From Olsenella porci (GTDB lineage: Bacteria > Actinomycetota > Coriobacteriia > Coriobacteriales > Atopobiaceae): a stretch of 64,000 nucleotides of DNA. Location of the stretch: the NCBI RefSeq assembly GCF_009695875.1, contig NZ_VUNC01000002.1, forward strand, positions 62,001 through 126,000, read 5' to 3'. Below the pieces are notes generated by a model. It did no database searches and had not been told where the DNA came from. It was given only the letters and a program-made list of their open reading frames with translations. Shown here in pieces: positions 62,336-64,000 of the stretch (the stretch's first letter is position 1; every line of letters begins with the position of its first letter). The position numbers were made by a program, and so were the translations under genes.

Positions 62336-62365
62336 ACTATATTGCCTGCCGCACACGGGTGTCAA
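62336..62365 (-). promoter_or_regulatory. Promoter of the rimP-nusA-infB operon
   Basis: Minus-strand TTGACA (62365-62360, perfect -35) and TATAGT (62341-62336) are separated by 18 bp. The predicted leader of about 90 nt contains the hairpin at 62279-62312. This is the best sigma-A match in the window. Confidence 0.8.
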
Positions 62366-62413
62366 GCTTCCACAATTCCAACAGGACGCGGCGGCGTCAG
62401 CGCCCAGCAGGCC

Positions 62414-64000
62414 CTAGACAGCCACGATGTTGACGAGCCTTCCGGGCACCACGATGACCTTCTTGACCTCCTTGCCCTCGAGCTGCGGGGCCACGGCGGC
62501 GCGCGCGGCCGCCTCGAGCTCCTCGCGGCTGGACGAGGCGGGCACCGCGATGTGGGCGCGGACCTTGCCCTTCACCTGCACCGCGATCTCGACCACGTCG
62601 CTCTTGGCCTGCTCAGGGTCAAACTCGGGCCAGGGCTCGTTGTAGACCGAGGTCTCGCGTCCCAGGGCGGCGTGGAAGAGCTCCTCGGACCAGTGCGGGA
62701 TGATGGGAGAGAGCATGCACACCAGGTCGTGGGCGACGCGCTGGCACAACGCCGGGTCGCGCCTCTCGGCGGGAACCTCGATGACGTACTTGGAGGCCGC
62801 GTTCACGATCTCCATGCACGCGGAGATGGCGGTGTTGAACTGGCCGCGGTCGAAGTCGTCCGTGCACTTGATGCCCATCTCGTTGAGGACTCGGTTGAGC
62901 TCCTTCGAGACCGGGTCGAGACCAGCGGGGTTCAGCGTCGCCTCGGGGTCAGCGGACTGGCAGAGCTGCCACACCACGCGCCAGGCGCGCTTGATGAAGC
63001 GGTTTGCGCCCGCGACGGCCTCCTCGTCCCAGTCGAAGTCCTTCTCGGGTGGCGCGATGAACAGGATGGAGAGCCTCATGGTGTCGGCGCCGTAGGGCTC
63101 GATGACGCTGGAGGGGGGCACCACGTTGCCCTTGGACTTGCTCATGGTGTCGCCGTTCTGGTCCTTGACCATGCCCTGGCAGAGCAGGTTGGTGAAGGGC
63201 TCCGAGGCATCTATCATGCCCAGGTCGCGGGCAACGCGCGTCCAGAAGCGTGAGTACAGAAGGTGCAGGATCGCGTGCTCGATGCCACCGATGTAGTTGT
63301 CGACGGGCATCCAGCGGTCCACCGCGGCCTTGGAGAAGGGCTCGGAGTCGTTGTGGGGGTCACAGTAGCGCAGGTAGTACCAGCTGGAGCACGTGAAGGT
63401 GTCCATGGTGTCGGTGATGCGCCTGGCGGGCCTGCCGCACTTGGGGCAGGTCGTCTCATAGAACTCCTTGCACTCTGCAAGCGTGTCGCCCGCGCCAAGG
63501 TCCAGGTTGTCGGGAAGCACCACGGGGAGCTGGTCCTCGGGCACGGGAACGTCACCGCAGTGGTCGCAGTGAATCATGGGGATTGGGTTGCCCCAGTACC
63601 TCTGGCGGCTGATGAGCCAGTCGCGCAGGCGGTACTGGACCTTCCTGCGACCCACGCCGTGGTCCTCGAGCCACGCGACGATAGCGTCAACGCCCTCGGA
63701 GTGCTTGCCTCCCCTGAGCCCGGTGAACTGGCCGGACTGCACGAGGTAGCCCTCGGCCTCCATGGCTCCGTCCCAGTCCACGCTGGTAACCCTGAGCTCA
63801 CGCTCGTCCTTCAGGTCCTCATAGAGCGGGTCGTCCTTCTGGCAGATGATCGGGGCGATCTCGAGGCCGTACTTGCGGGCGAAGTCAAAGTCGCGCTGGT
63901 CTCCGCAGGGGACGCCCATGACGGCGCCCGTGCCGTAGTCCATCAGGACGTAGTCGGCGACCCAAAGCGGCGCGGGGCGGCCGTTGATGGGGTTGATCAC
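62414..64000 (-). CDS. leuS: Leucyl-tRNA synthetase, C-terminal two-thirds (runs off window)
   Basis: Charges tRNA-Leu. The 528 residues visible start inside the CP1 editing domain ([18 protein letters not shown]) and continue through the catalytic domain. [12 protein letters not shown], a zinc-like CDHCGD...CPKCG pair, [11 protein letters not shown] and the KMSKS loop DTMSKSKGN follow. The anticodon-binding domain and the C-terminal domain ([14 protein letters not shown]...[14 protein letters not shown]) complete the protein. The 5' third lies beyond position 64000, so the GTG at the edge is not the start. The usual HD of the editing motif reads GD here (VPCGDQRDF). It is followed by the hairpin at 62279-62312. 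Confidence 0.96.
   Translation of the reverse strand: MINPINGRPAPLWVADYVLMDYGTGAVMGVPCGDQRDFDFARKYGLEIAPIICQKDDPLYEDLKDERELRVTSVDWDGAMEAEGYLVQSGQFTGLRGGKHSEGVDAIVAWLEDHGVGRRKVQYRLRDWLISRQRYWGNPIPMIHCDHCGDVPVPEDQLPVVLPDNLDLGAGDTLAECKEFYETTCPKCGRPARRITDTMDTFTCSSWYYLRYCDPHNDSEPFSKAAVDRWMPVDNYIGGIEHAILHLLYSRFWTRVARDLGMIDASEPFTNLLCQGMVKDQNGDTMSKSKGNVVPPSSVIEPYGADTMRLSILFIAPPEKDFDWDEEAVAGANRFIKRAWRVVWQLCQSADPEATLNPAGLDPVSKELNRVLNEMGIKCTDDFDRGQFNTAISACMEIVNAASKYVIEVPAERRDPALCQRVAHDLVCMLSPIIPHWSEELFHAALGRETSVYNEPWPEFDPEQAKSDVVEIAVQVKGKVRAHIAVPASSSREELEAAARAAVAPQLEGKEVKKVIVVPGRLVNIVAV

Overview
The window looks like chromosomal housekeeping sequence from a high-GC Gram-positive of the class Coriobacteriia, probably an Olsenella/Atopobiaceae relative. 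Reasons: strong G/C third-position bias, an actinobacterial-type integration host factor (MihF) beside gmk, NlpC/P60 proteins carrying DUF5648 repeats, a rimP-nusA-infB region without ylxR, and Firmicutes-like gene order in several blocks. I saw no insertion sequence, prophage, CRISPR array or integron. Genes are packed tightly, often with 1-8 bp overlaps (GTGA, ATGA, TAATG). Every protein gene is on the minus strand except rpsT; the one tRNA gene is also on the minus strand. No stretch longer than about 290 bases lacks a gene.

Layout in transcription order (right to left). (1) 64000-62414: 3' part of leuS. (2) 62365-50978: the translation-initiation/RNA-maturation operon rimP-nusA-infB-rbfA-nrnA-truB-ribF, running by overlap into dnaG and then rpoD. 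(3) tRNA-Asn at 50721-50795, then a teichoic-acid-type cell-surface glycopolymer export operon: ABC permease, ABC ATPase with an extra N-terminal domain, and a GT2 glycosyltransferase. (4) 47136-41833: a complete pyrimidine operon pyrR-pyrB-pyrC-pyrK-pyrD-pyrF with a structured leader. (5) 41646-39199: mihF-gmk-rpoZ-thiI. (6) 39032-34922: comEA-comEC-holA, with comEC broken by frameshifts. (7) Divergent rpsT (+) and lepA (-), then an LtaS-like sulfatase-fold protein, dusB, hemW, a membrane-anchored J-protein, dnaJ, mtaB, phoH, ybeY, dgkA, era and recO. (8) A secreted NlpC/P60 hydrolase. (9) 18449-1: rpsO-pnp-rnj-ftsK-rodZ-like-yajQ-rimO-pgsA-cinA, then SOS-controlled recA-recX, then rny, a GHKL ATPase, spoVS, miaB and the start of miaA. 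This last block follows the Bacillus ftsK-ymfM-pgsA-cinA-recA-rny-ymdB-spoVS-miaB order, with the GHKL ATPase in the ymdB position.

The genes serve RNA synthesis and turnover, tRNA modification (miaA, miaB, mtaB, rimO on ribosomal protein S12, thiI, dusB, truB), DNA repair and segregation (recA, recX, recO, ftsK, dnaG, holA), envelope building (pgsA, dgkA, LtaS-like, tagGH-like, rodZ-like, NlpC/P60) and de novo UMP synthesis. I found no convincing wholly new multi-gene system. The observations most worth following up are the doubly frameshifted comEC, the transmembrane J-protein, the GHKL ATPase in the YmdB slot, the two-domain TagH-like ATPase with phased direct repeats upstream of its operon, the Cys/His tail on NusA, and structured leaders in front of pyrR and rimP.
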